From positions 62,001 through 126,000 of the forward strand of contig JAGFNQ010010036.1 of the NCBI GenBank assembly GCA_024364735.1: 64,000 nt of DNA, given 5' to 3'. The DNA is from Boesenbergia rotunda (lineage: Eukaryota; Streptophyta; Magnoliopsida; Zingiberales; Zingiberaceae). A model generated the notes under the pieces. That model searched no databases and was not told where the DNA came from. It worked only from the letters and a program-made list of their open reading frames with translations. The position numbers and the translations under genes were made by a program. This document shows, in pieces, positions 11,886 through 22,084 of this stretch. Every line of letters begins with the position of its first letter. The first letter of the stretch is position 1.

Positions 11886-12805
11886 TGATCTCGGCCTTAC
11901 TACGGGTAGGTTCACAGGCCGGGCCCACCAGCCAACCTGACGCCAAGAGGGTTTAGTGGACAGGTCGGCAAAGGCGTCCCAGGGTGGGCCCCCCGAGTCC
12001 CAGAGCCCCGGAGCCACGTTTGGCCGACCACCAGACATTCCTAACCACTCCCCGACCCTGCGATAGGGCGGGTGCCGCAGTCGGACGCGGGGCAATCCAC
12101 GCTCCAATATCATCACGAGAACCGGATACCTAACAGACTCAGGCAAACGCCACTCGGCAAACCCCCGACTCAGGGCGTACCCTGCGCTTCCATTCTACTA
12201 GTCGGACGTGTGGTTGCCCGCGCTCATTGACTATTACTCGACTCGGTCCTCGGCACTCGGACCCGATAGTCGGCCCTCGGGGTACAGGCTATGTCGCCTC
12301 CTCACCCCCTATATTATCATATCCAGGGTACGACCCTGCTAACGAGATTCCGCACACCTTATTCATCTCTGACAATTCTTGCGGTCAGTCCGCTAATCCA
12401 GTACTCCCGTACTACTCGAGCACCCCGCGCCATTTCGCGCCACTCCCAAGTGCTCCCTACGAGCTGACAGCTATCACACTCTTGTCTCGTCAATACGAAC
12501 AAGAGTTGTCAGCTCTCCCGGCTATATAAACTTCGCACTCCTCCTACCGCAGGTACGTTGGTCGACGCGCGCACGAGAACTCTCTCGGCCCCTATCTCAT
12601 TTCAATTCAGTTCCACTATTATGCCTGCGATGCTGACTTGACCGTTGGAGTGCCTGACTGGGGAAATCTCCGGCGGGTCCACTAACGGTCGCTGTTTTGC
12701 AGAACCGCGCCGGAGCGCGGCTAGTTGGCAGCCACCTCACCAGCTCGTGCCACCCGGGAGATCGTCTGGCCCTTAGAATCACCACCTCGCTTCGCGACAG
12801 GATCA
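11886..12805 (+). repeat. 5' LTR of the Tat-like element
   Basis: Aligns nearly base for base with 20195-21117 (for example the 'ctcggtcctcggcactcgg' block at 12240 and 20552). It contains a TATA box GCTATATAAAC at 12521 about 280 bases before the LTR end, which would define U3/R. Just upstream, an inverted repeat 'agctgacagctatcacactcttgtctcg' ... 'acaagagttgtcagct' (12463-12513) can form a stem. A motif at 12081-12105 resembles the unit of the internal 68-bp array. Confidence 0.92.
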
Positions 12806-12825
12806 AATTTGGCGCTAGAAGAAAG
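12806..12825 (+). promoter_or_regulatory. Primer-binding site of the Tat-like element
   Basis: The sequence directly after the 5' LTR reads aattTGGCGCTAGAAGAAAG. A TGGCGC-type primer site at this position is common in Ty3/gypsy elements of the Tat group. The exact tRNA is not determined. No strong purine tract is visible before the 3' LTR at 20195, which is unusual. Confidence 0.6.
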
Positions 12826-12853
12826 GACACCAGCAGCCTAATCGGAAGTGGAG

Positions 12854-13027
12854 ATGGAGGAGCCTAACCGGGTTTGGATCACTCCCGAAAAATACGAGCG
12901 CCCCTTCCCTCCGCCCGCGCCCCGCGATCAAAATTTGCAAGTCAGATGCAGGCCAATGGAAGCAGCCGTGTCTTACCAAATAAGGGCAGGCCAAGCAAGG
13001 GAAGGCGGTGTCGAAAGGAGCATGTAG
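12854..13027 (+). pseudogene. Gag-like N-terminal remnant
   Basis: A short frame starting MEEPNRVWITPEKYERPF about 50 bases after the primer site and stopping near 13027. Its position and its acidic/aromatic start suit the N-terminus of a Tat-type gag, but it is too short to place with certainty. Downstream sequence goes straight into the hairpin array. Confidence 0.4.
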
Positions 13028-13179
13028 AACCTCGTACAAACCAGTCCAAGGGAGCTCCCACCCTTCGGACTGGTGGAAGATGTATCTTGCTACCCCTACG
13101 TATCAGAGGAAAGTCCCAATCTTCTCAAAGGCAAGCCAGCAGCTTGATGTGTGCGAATCCTAAATCGAGATCCGTTCTC

Positions 13180-14215
13180 ACTATCCCTCGGCACGGCTCT
13201 CAGGCGACGCGTGGCGATCCACGCTCCCTGAGATGTCTCTGACGACCGGGAAACCTCGGCGAGGCTCTTAGGCGACGCGTGGCAATCCACGCTCCCTGAG
13301 ATGTCTCCGACGACCGGGAAGTCTCGGCGCGGCTCTCAGGCAACGGGTGGCGATTCACGCTCCCTGAGATATCTTCGACGATCGGGAAGCCTCGGCGCGG
13401 CTCTCAGGCGACGCGGGGCGATCCACGCTCCCTGAGATGTCTCCGACGACCGAGAAGCCTCGGCGCGGCTCTCAGGTGATGCGTGGCGATCCACGCTCCC
13501 TGAGATGTCTCCGACGACCGGGAAGCCTCGGCGCGGCTCTCAGGCGACGCGTGACGATCCATGCTCCCTGAGATGTCTCCGACGACCGAGAAGCCTCGGC
13601 GCGGCTCTCAGGCGATGCGTGGCGATCCAGGCTCCCTGAGATGTCTCTGACGACCGGGAAGCCTCGGCGCGGCTCTCATGCGACGCGTGGCGATCCAGGC
13701 TCCCTGAGATGTCTCCGACGACCGGGAAGCCTCGGCGCAGCTCTCAGGCGACGCGTGGCGATCCAGGCTCCCTAAGATGTCTCCGACGACCGGGAAGCCT
13801 CGGCGCGGCTCTCAGGCGACGCGTGGCGATCCACGCTCCCTGAGATGTCTCCGACGATCGGAAAGCCTCGGCACGACTCTCAGGCGACGCATGGCGATCC
13901 ACGCTCCCTGAGATGTCTTCGACGACCGGGAAGCCTCGGCGCGGCTCTCAGGCGACGCGTGGCGATCCACGCTCCCTGAGATGTCTCCGACGACCGGGAA
14001 GCCTCGGCGCGACTCTCAGGCAACGGGTGGCGATCCACGCTCCCTGAGATGTCTTCGACGATCGGGAAGCCTCGGCGCGGCTCTCAGGCGACGGGTGACG
14101 ATCCACGCTCCCTGAGATATCTCCGACGACCGGGAAGCCTCGGCGCGGCTCTCAGGCGACGCGTGGCGATCCACGCTCCCTGAGATGTCTCCGACGACTG
14201 GGAAGCCTCGCTCCT
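13180..14215 (+). repeat. 68-bp tandem array of hairpin units, about 15 copies
   Basis: A GC-rich unit of 68 bp is repeated about 15 times with few substitutions. Each unit contains two nested perfect stems: outer CTCAGG with CCTGAG and inner GCGTGG with CCACGC, with a CGAT loop, spanning 34 bases. The other 34 bases are 'atgtctccgacgaccgg' and 'gaagcctcggcgcggct'. Because 68 is not a multiple of three, the array is not protein-coding, although it creates spurious open frames on both strands. A few units have one arm altered (ccaggc for ccacgc near 13630-13760). Confidence 0.93.
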
Positions 14216-14900
14216 CGTTTCCGCATGAGCCAAGCCCGGGAACTACTCCCGCTATCCCTCGGATCGGTTCTCAGCCAGACGCCTGGTGGCCCACGTTCCC
14301 TGAGAGGTCTCCCGACCGAGCGCCCATATTCTCGCCTCTGGCAAGCCTTTCCCTCGGATCGGCTCTCAGTCGGGCGCGCGGTGATTCTCAACCTCGGGAG
14401 CTGCGATCAGGCATTCTTATTTCTGCCTTGCTAACTCGGCAAAAGCAAGGTCAGCTCTTAGCTTGCCCCTCGACCCAAAGGCATTATCTAAACCCAGCGC
14501 CTCGCTCCCGACCCGCATACGGGCTAAGGGCAACTAGATCTTCGTGCCTGCGATAACCTAAGCACTAGATCAAGCGCGCCTCATCCAACTCCCGAATGGT
14601 TCAAGGGGTCGCCATGGACTTAAGAGTTCCTTCAAGCTCAAGTAAAGGGCACTAAATGAACATTACCTACGCATAAGTAGCCAGTTAACTGAGACGCCAC
14701 GACCCTGACATGGCGGGCACTCGCTCACCGGAAAAAGGGCGGGCAATCATTCCTTCCCCCATTCGGATCGCTTGCGTTATGGCACTAAACATACATGGGC
14801 CTGAGTACATAAGAACGAGGACGATGGAAAGGAAAAATAGCATTCGTGATAAACAACTTGGCCTCGGCCTACACTAGAAAATAGAGAAAAGCAGCGTGAG
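14216..14900. other. Decayed array units and non-coding interior
   Basis: Bases 14250-14400 hold two diverged units that keep CTCAG/CTGAG arms ('tctcagccagacgcctgg', 'ctctcagtcgggcgcgcgg'). From 14400 to 14900 there is no gene I can support. Confidence 0.6.
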
Positions 14901-14901
14901 A

Positions 14902-16392
14902 CTACGGTTCACTAGATTGCGAGGGGGCCCGACCCTGAGTCTTCTCACGCCCCTTGCGAATCGCCTGCGGATTGGCCTCCAGAACATCGTGACCCTTGTG
15001 CACCCGCGAGAGGTCGCTTCGGCAGGTAGCTAGTTCCTCCTCCTTAGCCTTCAGACGGGCGTGCAGTGTAGCAGCCGACTGGTTGGTCTCCTGTAGATCC
15101 GCCTTGGCCTTGGCCAGCTCCGAGCGAGCCTGTAGGTCTCGGGTCCGAGCCTGATGCTCGCTTCGCTCCAGGTGAGCAATCTGTTGCCGCATCTGGATGG
15201 CAGAGGCCCGAGCCGCGCCCAGCTCCACCAGCTGTTCCTGAAGCTGCGCCTCGGCGTAAGCAACACGCCCATGAAGGGCCGCGTTCTCAGACTGTAGAGT
15301 ATTCCAGGCCTCCTCGCCTGGTTGCGGCTGCGTACAGCGGAGCTGAGCTTCTAATGCCTCCCTTCGGGATTCTGACTGACGAAGGGACTACGTCTAGGCG
15401 GTAAAGAAAGCACCCGTATCATATATTGCACCAGTCAGCTGCAATGGTGGCAAAGGGTTAGCCCGGAAAAAACTGAGCAAGCGAGCGCTATCAAAGGAAC
15501 ATACCTGACAAACCTCCGCCATTAGGCTATTGATTCTGGCAATGGGGTCTTGACGGTCAAATGCTCGCAGGCCCTGATATAGATGGTCGCTCAAGGGAGC
15601 ATGCAGATAGACCACTCGGGCAGACCCTAGCGGCTAAGAGTCAGGAACCTCGTAGACAGCACAAGGGTCTGCCCGTGAAGGCAGGATGAGATGTATCAGG
15701 CGAGGACTTGCGACCCCCTCTGGGCGAGAAAGAAGGGGGATATCAGATAGCGCCCCGGACGAGTCGGCCGGAGCAGGGGGGATTCGCAGATGAGCAGCCT
15801 CTGGGGCAGAAGAAATGGAGACAGCCGGTGCAGATATTGAAGAGATAGGAATCCTCGGCAAAAGGGGAGGACGAGGCTGCATACTCGAGGAGGCGGCTTG
15901 AGTCGAGGGAGGCACCGGCAGGGTATCTCCTGGAATGGAAGAAGCAAGAATGATGGGCGCAGATACCCGTAAGGCAGGAAGCCTCGCCAAAGGAGAAGAA
16001 GGAGGAGTCTTCCGAGAGGAGATGGTAGTAGTTCCAATGGGAGGCGAGCGGTCGTGCGCTTGGTTCCGACGACGACCGATCTCCAAGGGGGAAGGATCGA
16101 CGGCCAAAACCTCAACCTCGGAGTCCGACGCCCCCTCCTCTAGCACCTTACCCTCACTTGCAGAGGGAGCGGCGGTAGTATCTACTATCGGGGAAGGAAA
16201 CGATGGAGTAGCCAGCGGAGTTGTAGCCGAATCAACAAGCATAGCCGCCATCTCGGCCGCAAACTCAGCCTCTTCCTCTGCTGCCCCTGCCACCAGAAAG
16301 TCATGCAACATTTTGAGGAGAAAATATCGGGGCAAGGGGGGAGAAGGCTGAGGAGGGAAGAGGAAGGTAACAAGGGAGCGAAAGGAAAACAT
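14902..16392 (-). CDS. Antisense gene 1 of the Tat-like element (Ser/Pro-rich, coiled coil)
   Basis: Starts at 16392, 31 bases below a TATA box. The first ~250 residues are rich in Ser, Pro and Ala with an acidic patch, ending at an in-frame TAG (15634). The same frame then continues with a folded-looking segment (YLHAPLSDHLYQGLRAFD). A consensus intron removes about 15388-15505 (donor CAG/GTATGT, acceptor GTAG). The last exon, to 14902, is a long coiled coil (QLVELGAARASAIQMRQQI, then heptads rich in Glu, Ala, Leu, Arg). This layout resembles the second antisense gene and the antisense frames known in Tat elements; their function is not established. One stop codon separates it from an intact frame, so it may be a recent pseudogene. 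Confidence 0.6.
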
Positions 16393-16422
16393 AAGCGGCG
16401 AGGAAGGTCAGCGTGTGCACCC

Positions 16423-16428
16423 TATATA
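16423..16428 (-). promoter_or_regulatory. TATA box of antisense gene 1
   Basis: The perfect palindrome CCCTATATAGGG at 16420-16431 sits about 30 bases upstream of the ATG at 16392 on the minus strand. It implies that the antisense gene has its own promoter and does not depend on the LTR. Confidence 0.5.
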
Positions 16429-16719
16429 GGGAAGAGCGATCAATCCTAGCCGTCAGAAGAAAGGTGGTGAGAAAAGGTAACACTCCCCAGAGCCCTCTGA
16501 TGGATGGGGAAACGCGATAAGACAAGGGCGAGTCCAGCGAACAGACGTTTCGCTGTCCCAAGCCATCAAGACAAGTGGCTAGCACTTTGACGCCCGGAAA
16601 GCCACTAAATATGAGACACGTGCCCCCACCAATTAATAAATCCCTCAAGCAAGAGGGAAAATAGCTAAGTTGGCAACCAGGCGATCCGAACAAAAAGGAG
16701 GGTAGGCTCACCCAACTCC

Positions 16720-16945
16720 TCACGGGTCTGTTCCCGCTAATCCTTGGTTCGGGTCCCGGTCGGACGCATGGAGGCCCACGCTCCCCGGAGCCAGCTCAGC
16801 CAAGAGGCCAAATCCTCACGGGCCAGTTCCCGCTAATCCCTTGGTCCGGGTCCCGGTCAGACGCGTGGCGGCCCACGCTCCCTGGAGTCAGCTCGGCCAA
16901 GAAGCCAACTCCACACGGGCCAGCTCTCGCTAGTCCCTTGGGCGG
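16720..16945. repeat. About 115-bp imperfect repeat, 2-2.5 copies
   Basis: A block 'cacgggccagttcccgctaatccc...gacgcgtggcggcccacgctccctgga...cagctcggccaagaagccaa' occurs at about 16725, 16833 and (partly) 16911. It contains the same GACGCGTGG/CCCACGCTCC core as the 68-bp array, so both derive from one ancestral motif. The rest of 16440-17300 shows no gene. Confidence 0.65.
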
Positions 16946-17308
16946 ACAAAGGAAGGTGCATGTACCCCCAATATGTCCTGGCCAAGCGACCAGGCCTTCG
17001 CGCAAAGGCACGAACTGGTGTTTCACTCACACGCCCATAAAGACTAATGGCTCGAGCATATGTTTATCCTAGCCTCGAACACTTAAAACTCTCATTGCAC
17101 CCGCGACCGGGTTAGAGGTAGGCGAAAACCGCGGTAAACATTCGATTCCCTGCCCGACTCACACTTGCTCGGATCTTTAACGTGGGAAAGTAGGGGCAAC
17201 CACACTCAAGTCACGATAAGCAAAGAAAGGAAGGGGCATTCAGAAACAAAAGTGCATTACAAAAATACGGGCCGAGGTGTCCCCTCATTGCGAGAAGCAG
17301 CCCGACCT

Positions 17309-19611
17309 TCACTTGAAGGGCTGTTTTGTGACGTCGGGCAGATCCTTACACATGTCCCGAAGCTGAACTGTAGTAGGGGGCATATTGGGAGGTAGGTACC
17401 CGCCCAGCTTGAGTTGAGGGACGACGTTAACCCCTTGGTGCTTCATCACATCTAGAAATCGCCGAGATATCTCGTTTGTGTGGGTCGGGGCATTGATGCA
17501 CTCAAGTCTATAGGCCTCCAACCTTTTAGCTTCCTCCTCCTTGTAGGAACGGATCTCCGCTAACTCGGCCTGAGCCGCGTCCCAGGACGCCTGACGCTTA
17601 CGCAGCTCTTCCCACTCGGCCTGAGCTGCGTCCCAGGATGCCTGACGTTTACGCAGCTCTTCCAACTCGGCCTGAGCCGCATCCCAGGACTCCTGGTGGT
17701 CGTGCAAACCCCGCAGTTGGTCCTGCAGCGAGTCAACTTCCCGTTCCTTGGCCGCCAGTCGCGCTTGCAAAGGCGGAATCTCCTAGCTGGCCTAATGGAG
17801 GTTGACCCTGGTTTTCAGAAGGTCCGCTAGCAACCCATCCTTGCATTTGCGATCGCGAAACTGTGCTCGCTTAGCCCGGACCACCCGTTCATGCGCCTGA
17901 ACCACCTCGGCATCAGCCGAAACAATCTGCACTTTGGTAGTCTCCAGCTCCTCCTGAGCTTGAAGCAGTAAGTCCTGAAGGCCAATAACTTCCGCCCTCA
18001 AGTTGTTCAGTGAATCGTCATCAGAAATTAGCTGGGTGTGCCGGAGCTGGGCTTCGAGGTCATCCACACGCCGCTCGGCATGGCACCGGGCCTTGGCGTG
18101 GTTCAGCATGGACACACACATGCTGTAACCTTGGGCCAAGACTGCAACAGAAAAAACTTAGTGACACATCGGTTGAAGGAAAAGTAATACACGCAACAAC
18201 CCGCAAGCACATACCTGTGTGGCCGTGGCCATAAAGTCATCCGCCCAGGCGCTGGGACCGACTGAGCCACCCGCTCGCAAGCCGGCCATGAACCTATCCG
18301 CTACTGTGCCGTATAGCCGGACATCTTGCGACCGTACGGAGGCAGTACCACTTGGTATTGTCATGCTCAGGAGCCAGTCGAACAACGAGGGTGGCAGCAT
18401 GTGCAGCAAGTCTTCGTCTACAGGCCCTGCCGGCCGGGTCGGGGATGCCTCCTCCGAAGAGATAACAGCTAATTCCAACGGTAGCACCAAAGGAGAAGGG
18501 GGTGGCAGTGCTAGGAGGTTATCCATCGGCGCCTTGTCCCTTTGCCTTTTGCCAGGACGACTGGAAGAAGCTTCCAGGGGGTCGGCCGAGTCAGGCATGG
18601 GTTCATCACCCCGCGGACGCCGCAAAGAACGACTCAGAGGCTAGGCATCCCCTGAGCCGGACTGAGAAGTTTCCTCGCCTTTAGACACGGGGGCAGGGGA
18701 CCTGGAGCCAGAAAAAGGCACCTCATGTTCCGCAAGCTGCTCGGCTCGTTGCTCCGCGACAAACACTCCTCGCTCTTCCAACAGCTTCTGGAGGAGCACC
18801 TCCATCTCATCAACCCTCAGTCCATAGCCCTCTTCGGGGGCAGCCGGATACATCATCTCGGCTACCAGACAAGCAATAGTCAAGTGGCCATAAGGAAAGA
18901 ATAAGGAAGAAAAGAATGCTTACCAAGGGAGGCAGGCCGAATAAACGGTACAGGACTGAGGCCGAATGCAGACAAGATGTTCTCGGCCAATAGTGGCCCG
19001 ACAGAGAAGTGCCGACCTCCAAATTTGGCAAGGGCGTGCTCAAAGGTAGTGAATTTCCGGGCATCCGTATAGTGGGGAGGCGTCTGAGGAGCATCCCTTC
19101 GGAAACCGACTGGCCAGGTCGGGAACACCGCAGGACAAATGAAGAAATATCTCTCCTTCCAACCCTTGATGGAGGAAGGAAGCTGAGAGATGAAGGAAGT
19201 CCCAGGACAGGCTTGGAAGAAAAACTCGCCAAATTCCTGCCTTTTCAGATAGAAGAAGTGGTGAAAAAGTTTGGCTTACAGAGGGAGGCGATACAGTTGA
19301 AAAATAATATCCGCCCCACAAAGAAGGCGGATGGAATTGGGAGTCAGTTGGGACAGATTAATGCGAAGGTAGCAACAAACAGAGGCGATAAAGGGGTGGA
19401 TTGGAAAGCGCAACCCCGCTTGCAGGTGATCTCGCGAAAGGGTAATGTAATGCGCTGGAGGTCTAGCAGGCCGGTCGGAAGAAGTATGCAGTAGAACGAG
19501 ATGGTCGGAAGGAAGGTGAAACTCTGCTACAATGGCATCGAGGTCGCATTGTTCAAGGACGGACCTCGAGGTAACATACTAGGGATCGGGGTCGCGAGAG
19601 GAAGAAGCCAT
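17309..19611 (-). pseudogene. Antisense gene 2 of the Tat-like element (gypsy-type transposon protein, coiled coil)
   Basis: Starts MASSSRDPDP at 19611. Exon 1 (18924-19611) encodes a globular domain (FHLPSD, NSIRLLCGADIIFQLYRLPL, then CPAVFPTWPVGFRRDAP) matching the 'putative gypsy type transposon' proteins encoded by Tat elements. Intron 18862-18923 and intron 18142-18214 have clean GT...AG borders and keep the frame. Exon 2 is acidic and Pro/Ser-rich with KRQRDKAPMDN, then a DDFMATATQ end. Exon 3 is a coiled coil containing a 20-residue unit (WDAAQAELEELRKRQAS) three times, ending PDVTKQPFK at 17309. In-frame stops at about 19579, 19278, 18641, 17792 and 17780 show decay. Function in this lineage is unknown. 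Confidence 0.75.
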
Positions 19612-19762
19612 GCGAAGCGGAGGGGGGCAGATAGCTTAGCCCGTAGAGAGGTCGACGGAGAAGGAGGCCGGGACCCAAGGTTCCGCAGCAACCCTAGCCG
19701 GAGGAAGAAATGCAGTACACCGGTGTAAAAAGTAAAATGGGCGGTGGTAAACGTAAGAACCT

Positions 19763-19769
19763 GTTTATA
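19763..19769 (-). promoter_or_regulatory. Possible TATA box of antisense gene 2
   Basis: The minus strand reads GTATAAACAGG about 150 bases upstream of the ATG at 19611. Position and sequence suit a core promoter with a moderately long 5' UTR. From here to 20194 no gene is visible. Confidence 0.4.
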
Positions 19770-20194
19770 CAGAGACATGGTCTATCAGAGCCGCTCAGTG
19801 GTGGGCCACAGCAGAGGCGGCGGTCGACAACAGCCGTCTGATCAGGCCCAGAGGGGCCCAAGAAACGAAGTGCCTCGCGCCTGATTTCGTCCTTCCCTGG
19901 ACAAACGACGAGCACCTCTCTACTCAGAGAAGGAATGGGAAGTAGACACGTGGAACAGGCCTCAGCCAACAGCATTAATGTCTGAGATTTCGACCGGCTC
20001 AGAGATATTGAACAGAAGAAGTCGAAAGACAAATGACATGCCCTCACTGGCCGACCGGGATCCCTAGGCACCAAAAGGTTTGAAGGCCTCAAGAAGGGAC
20101 CAGGATGCCCCGGCGCGCTAGGCTTGCTTCATCGGGCGATGGTCCAGTCAGTCGGACTCGCCGCCTCCTTCGACTAGACTTGAGAGTGATGCTT

Positions 20195-21117
20195 ATGATC
20201 CCGACCTTGCCTACGGGTAGGTTCACAGGCCAGGCCCGCCAGCCAGCCTGGCGCCAGGAGGGTATAGTGGACAGGTCGGCAAAGGCATCCCCGAGTGGGC
20301 CCCCCGAGTCCCAGAGCCCCGGAGCCACGCTCGACCGACCACCAGACATTCCTAACCACTCCTCGACCCTGCGATAGGGCGGGTGGCGCAGTCGGATGCG
20401 GGGCAATCCACGCTCCAATATCATCACGTGAATCGGATACCTAACAGACTCAGGCAAATGCCACTCGGCAAACCCCCGACTTAGGGCGTACCCTACGCTT
20501 CCATTCTACCAGTCGGACACATGGTTGCTCGCGCTCACTGGCTATTACTCGACTCGGTCCTCGGCACTCGGACCCGATAGTCGGCCCTCGGGGTACAGGC
20601 TATGTCGCCTCCTCACCTCCTATATTATCATATCCAGGGTATGACCCTGCTAATGGGGTTCCGCACACCTTATTCATCTCTGACAATTCTTGCGGTCAGT
20701 CCGCTAATCCAGTACTCCCGTACTATTCGAGCACCCCGCGCCATGTCGCGCCACTCCCCAAGTTCTCCCTACGAGCTGACAGCTATCACACTCTTGTCTC
20801 GTCAATACGGACAAGAGTTGTCAGCTCCCCCGGCTATATAAACCCTGCACTCCTCCTACCGCAGGTACGTTGGTCGACGCGCGAACGAGAGCTCTCTCGG
20901 CCCCTATCTCATTTCAATTCAGATCCACTATTATGCCTGCGATATTGACTTGACCGTTGGAGTGCCTGACCGGGGAAATCCCCGGCGGGTCCACTAACGA
21001 TCACTGTTTTGCAGAACCGTGCCGGTGCACGGCTAGTTGGCAGCCACCTCACCAGCTCGTGTCACCCGGGAGATCGTCTGGCCCTTAGGATCGCCACCTC
21101 GCTTCGCGACAGGATCA
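20195..21117 (+). repeat. 3' LTR of the Tat-like element
   Basis: Starts TGATCCCGACC and ends GACAGGATCA, followed by gatat. It is very similar to the 5' LTR with scattered substitutions and a few one-base indels, so the insertion is old enough to have diverged but recent compared with the other dead elements here. TATA box GCTATATAAAC at 20833. Confidence 0.92.
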
Positions 21118-21122
21118 GATAT

Positions 21123-22080
21123 TGCCACCAAAAAGTCTGGGGGTCAAATCCTGACAAAGCCAGTATGCCCACCCTCCCCACGTGCTAGCCACTGCATCCG
21201 GGCTAGTAGCCCCTGTGATTTACCTCCTCTGTGTTGACCTTGAGACGGATTGGCTGGGGCACTGGAGGCAAATGATTCACCTTTTGCCACTAAAAGTAGT
21301 AGAATCACACTTAGCGCCTGACTATGATCCGAGAGATGTCATCCCTTGATTGAAAGTTTCAAGCAAATTCACTCGGTAGCTTATCCCTGTCTACTGAAAC
21401 GAATGATCTCATAGCAGCCCAAAAGGAAAAAAAAAACATACACATCAATGGTAATAGACGGAGCCCGGATTCAAAACTATATAGAGTTGCCCATCAATTA
21501 TAATTGATATCATAAACTAATTAATTTAGAAAAAAATATGTAAATATTAAATTTTTGATACCGAACAAGATAGCAGTTATCATGCAGATGGACTAAAAAA
21601 GAAAATTGAGGAGAAAGCAAAAAGAGAAACCATTAAAAATAGAAATCTCTCTTATCAATAGCGAATTAATTCTCTCATAGCTAATTACATGTTTATATAG
21701 ACTCTAGACCTATATGAAGAAAGGAAAGAAATCCTTATATTAGATTTCAATTCCTATCTTTTACATTAAAAAATCTTATCCGAAAAAAAAACTTCTTAAT
21801 AAAGATCCTAATTAATTAAACAAGATGTTAATAAGGATAAATCCTGACTAGTATATATCAGAAATATCAAAAATATTCAAAATACCATAAAAATGGATAT
21901 TAGCAAAAATAGTAAGAATATATTTATAAACTTGGTTGAGGGCCTAAATAGTGAAATTTGAGCCTAAAAGTTAAAGTTACTAGTTACCCCGTAATGAACG
22001 TAGATTTCTGAAATATGCACATGTGACTGCCGACAGATCCTGATTCCGAGTGTCGGGTTAAAAATTATGATCATTTGAAG
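21123..22080. other. Duplicated flank of gene copy A, no gene
   Basis: AT-rich sequence. From about 21290 it matches 46835-47590 of the copy B flank. The part at 21123-21295 instead matches sequence lying close to the gene in copies B and C (45290-45400, 55720-55840), showing a local rearrangement in copy A. No coding sequence. Confidence 0.7.
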
Positions 22081-22084
22081 TTTG

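Larger units (their letters stand above)
11886..21117 (+). mobile_element. Complete Tat-like non-autonomous LTR retrotransposon (LARD-type)
   Basis: Two LTRs of 920 and 923 bp begin TGATC and end GATCA. They are flanked by the 5-bp duplication gatat (11881-11885 and 21118-21122). The primer site after the left LTR (TTTGGCGCTAGAAG) gives plus orientation. The 7.4-kb interior lacks protease, reverse transcriptase and integrase entirely. It holds a gag-like start, a 68-bp tandem array and two antisense, intron-bearing genes. Antisense genes are known from the Tat lineage (Retand, Grande, RIRE2), and non-autonomous relatives such as Dasheng lack pol. GC content is far above its neighbours. It must rely on an autonomous partner for copying. 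Confidence 0.9.

Noticed and set aside
13180..14215. Array considered as a CRISPR-like locus or a protein repeat
   Set aside because: There are no variable spacers of constant length, the unit is not a multiple of three bases, and the context is a plant retroelement.
15935..16351. 138-residue plus-strand frame opposite antisense gene 1
   Set aside because: Mirror of the real coding strand; the minus strand has promoter, intron borders and a matching paralogue.
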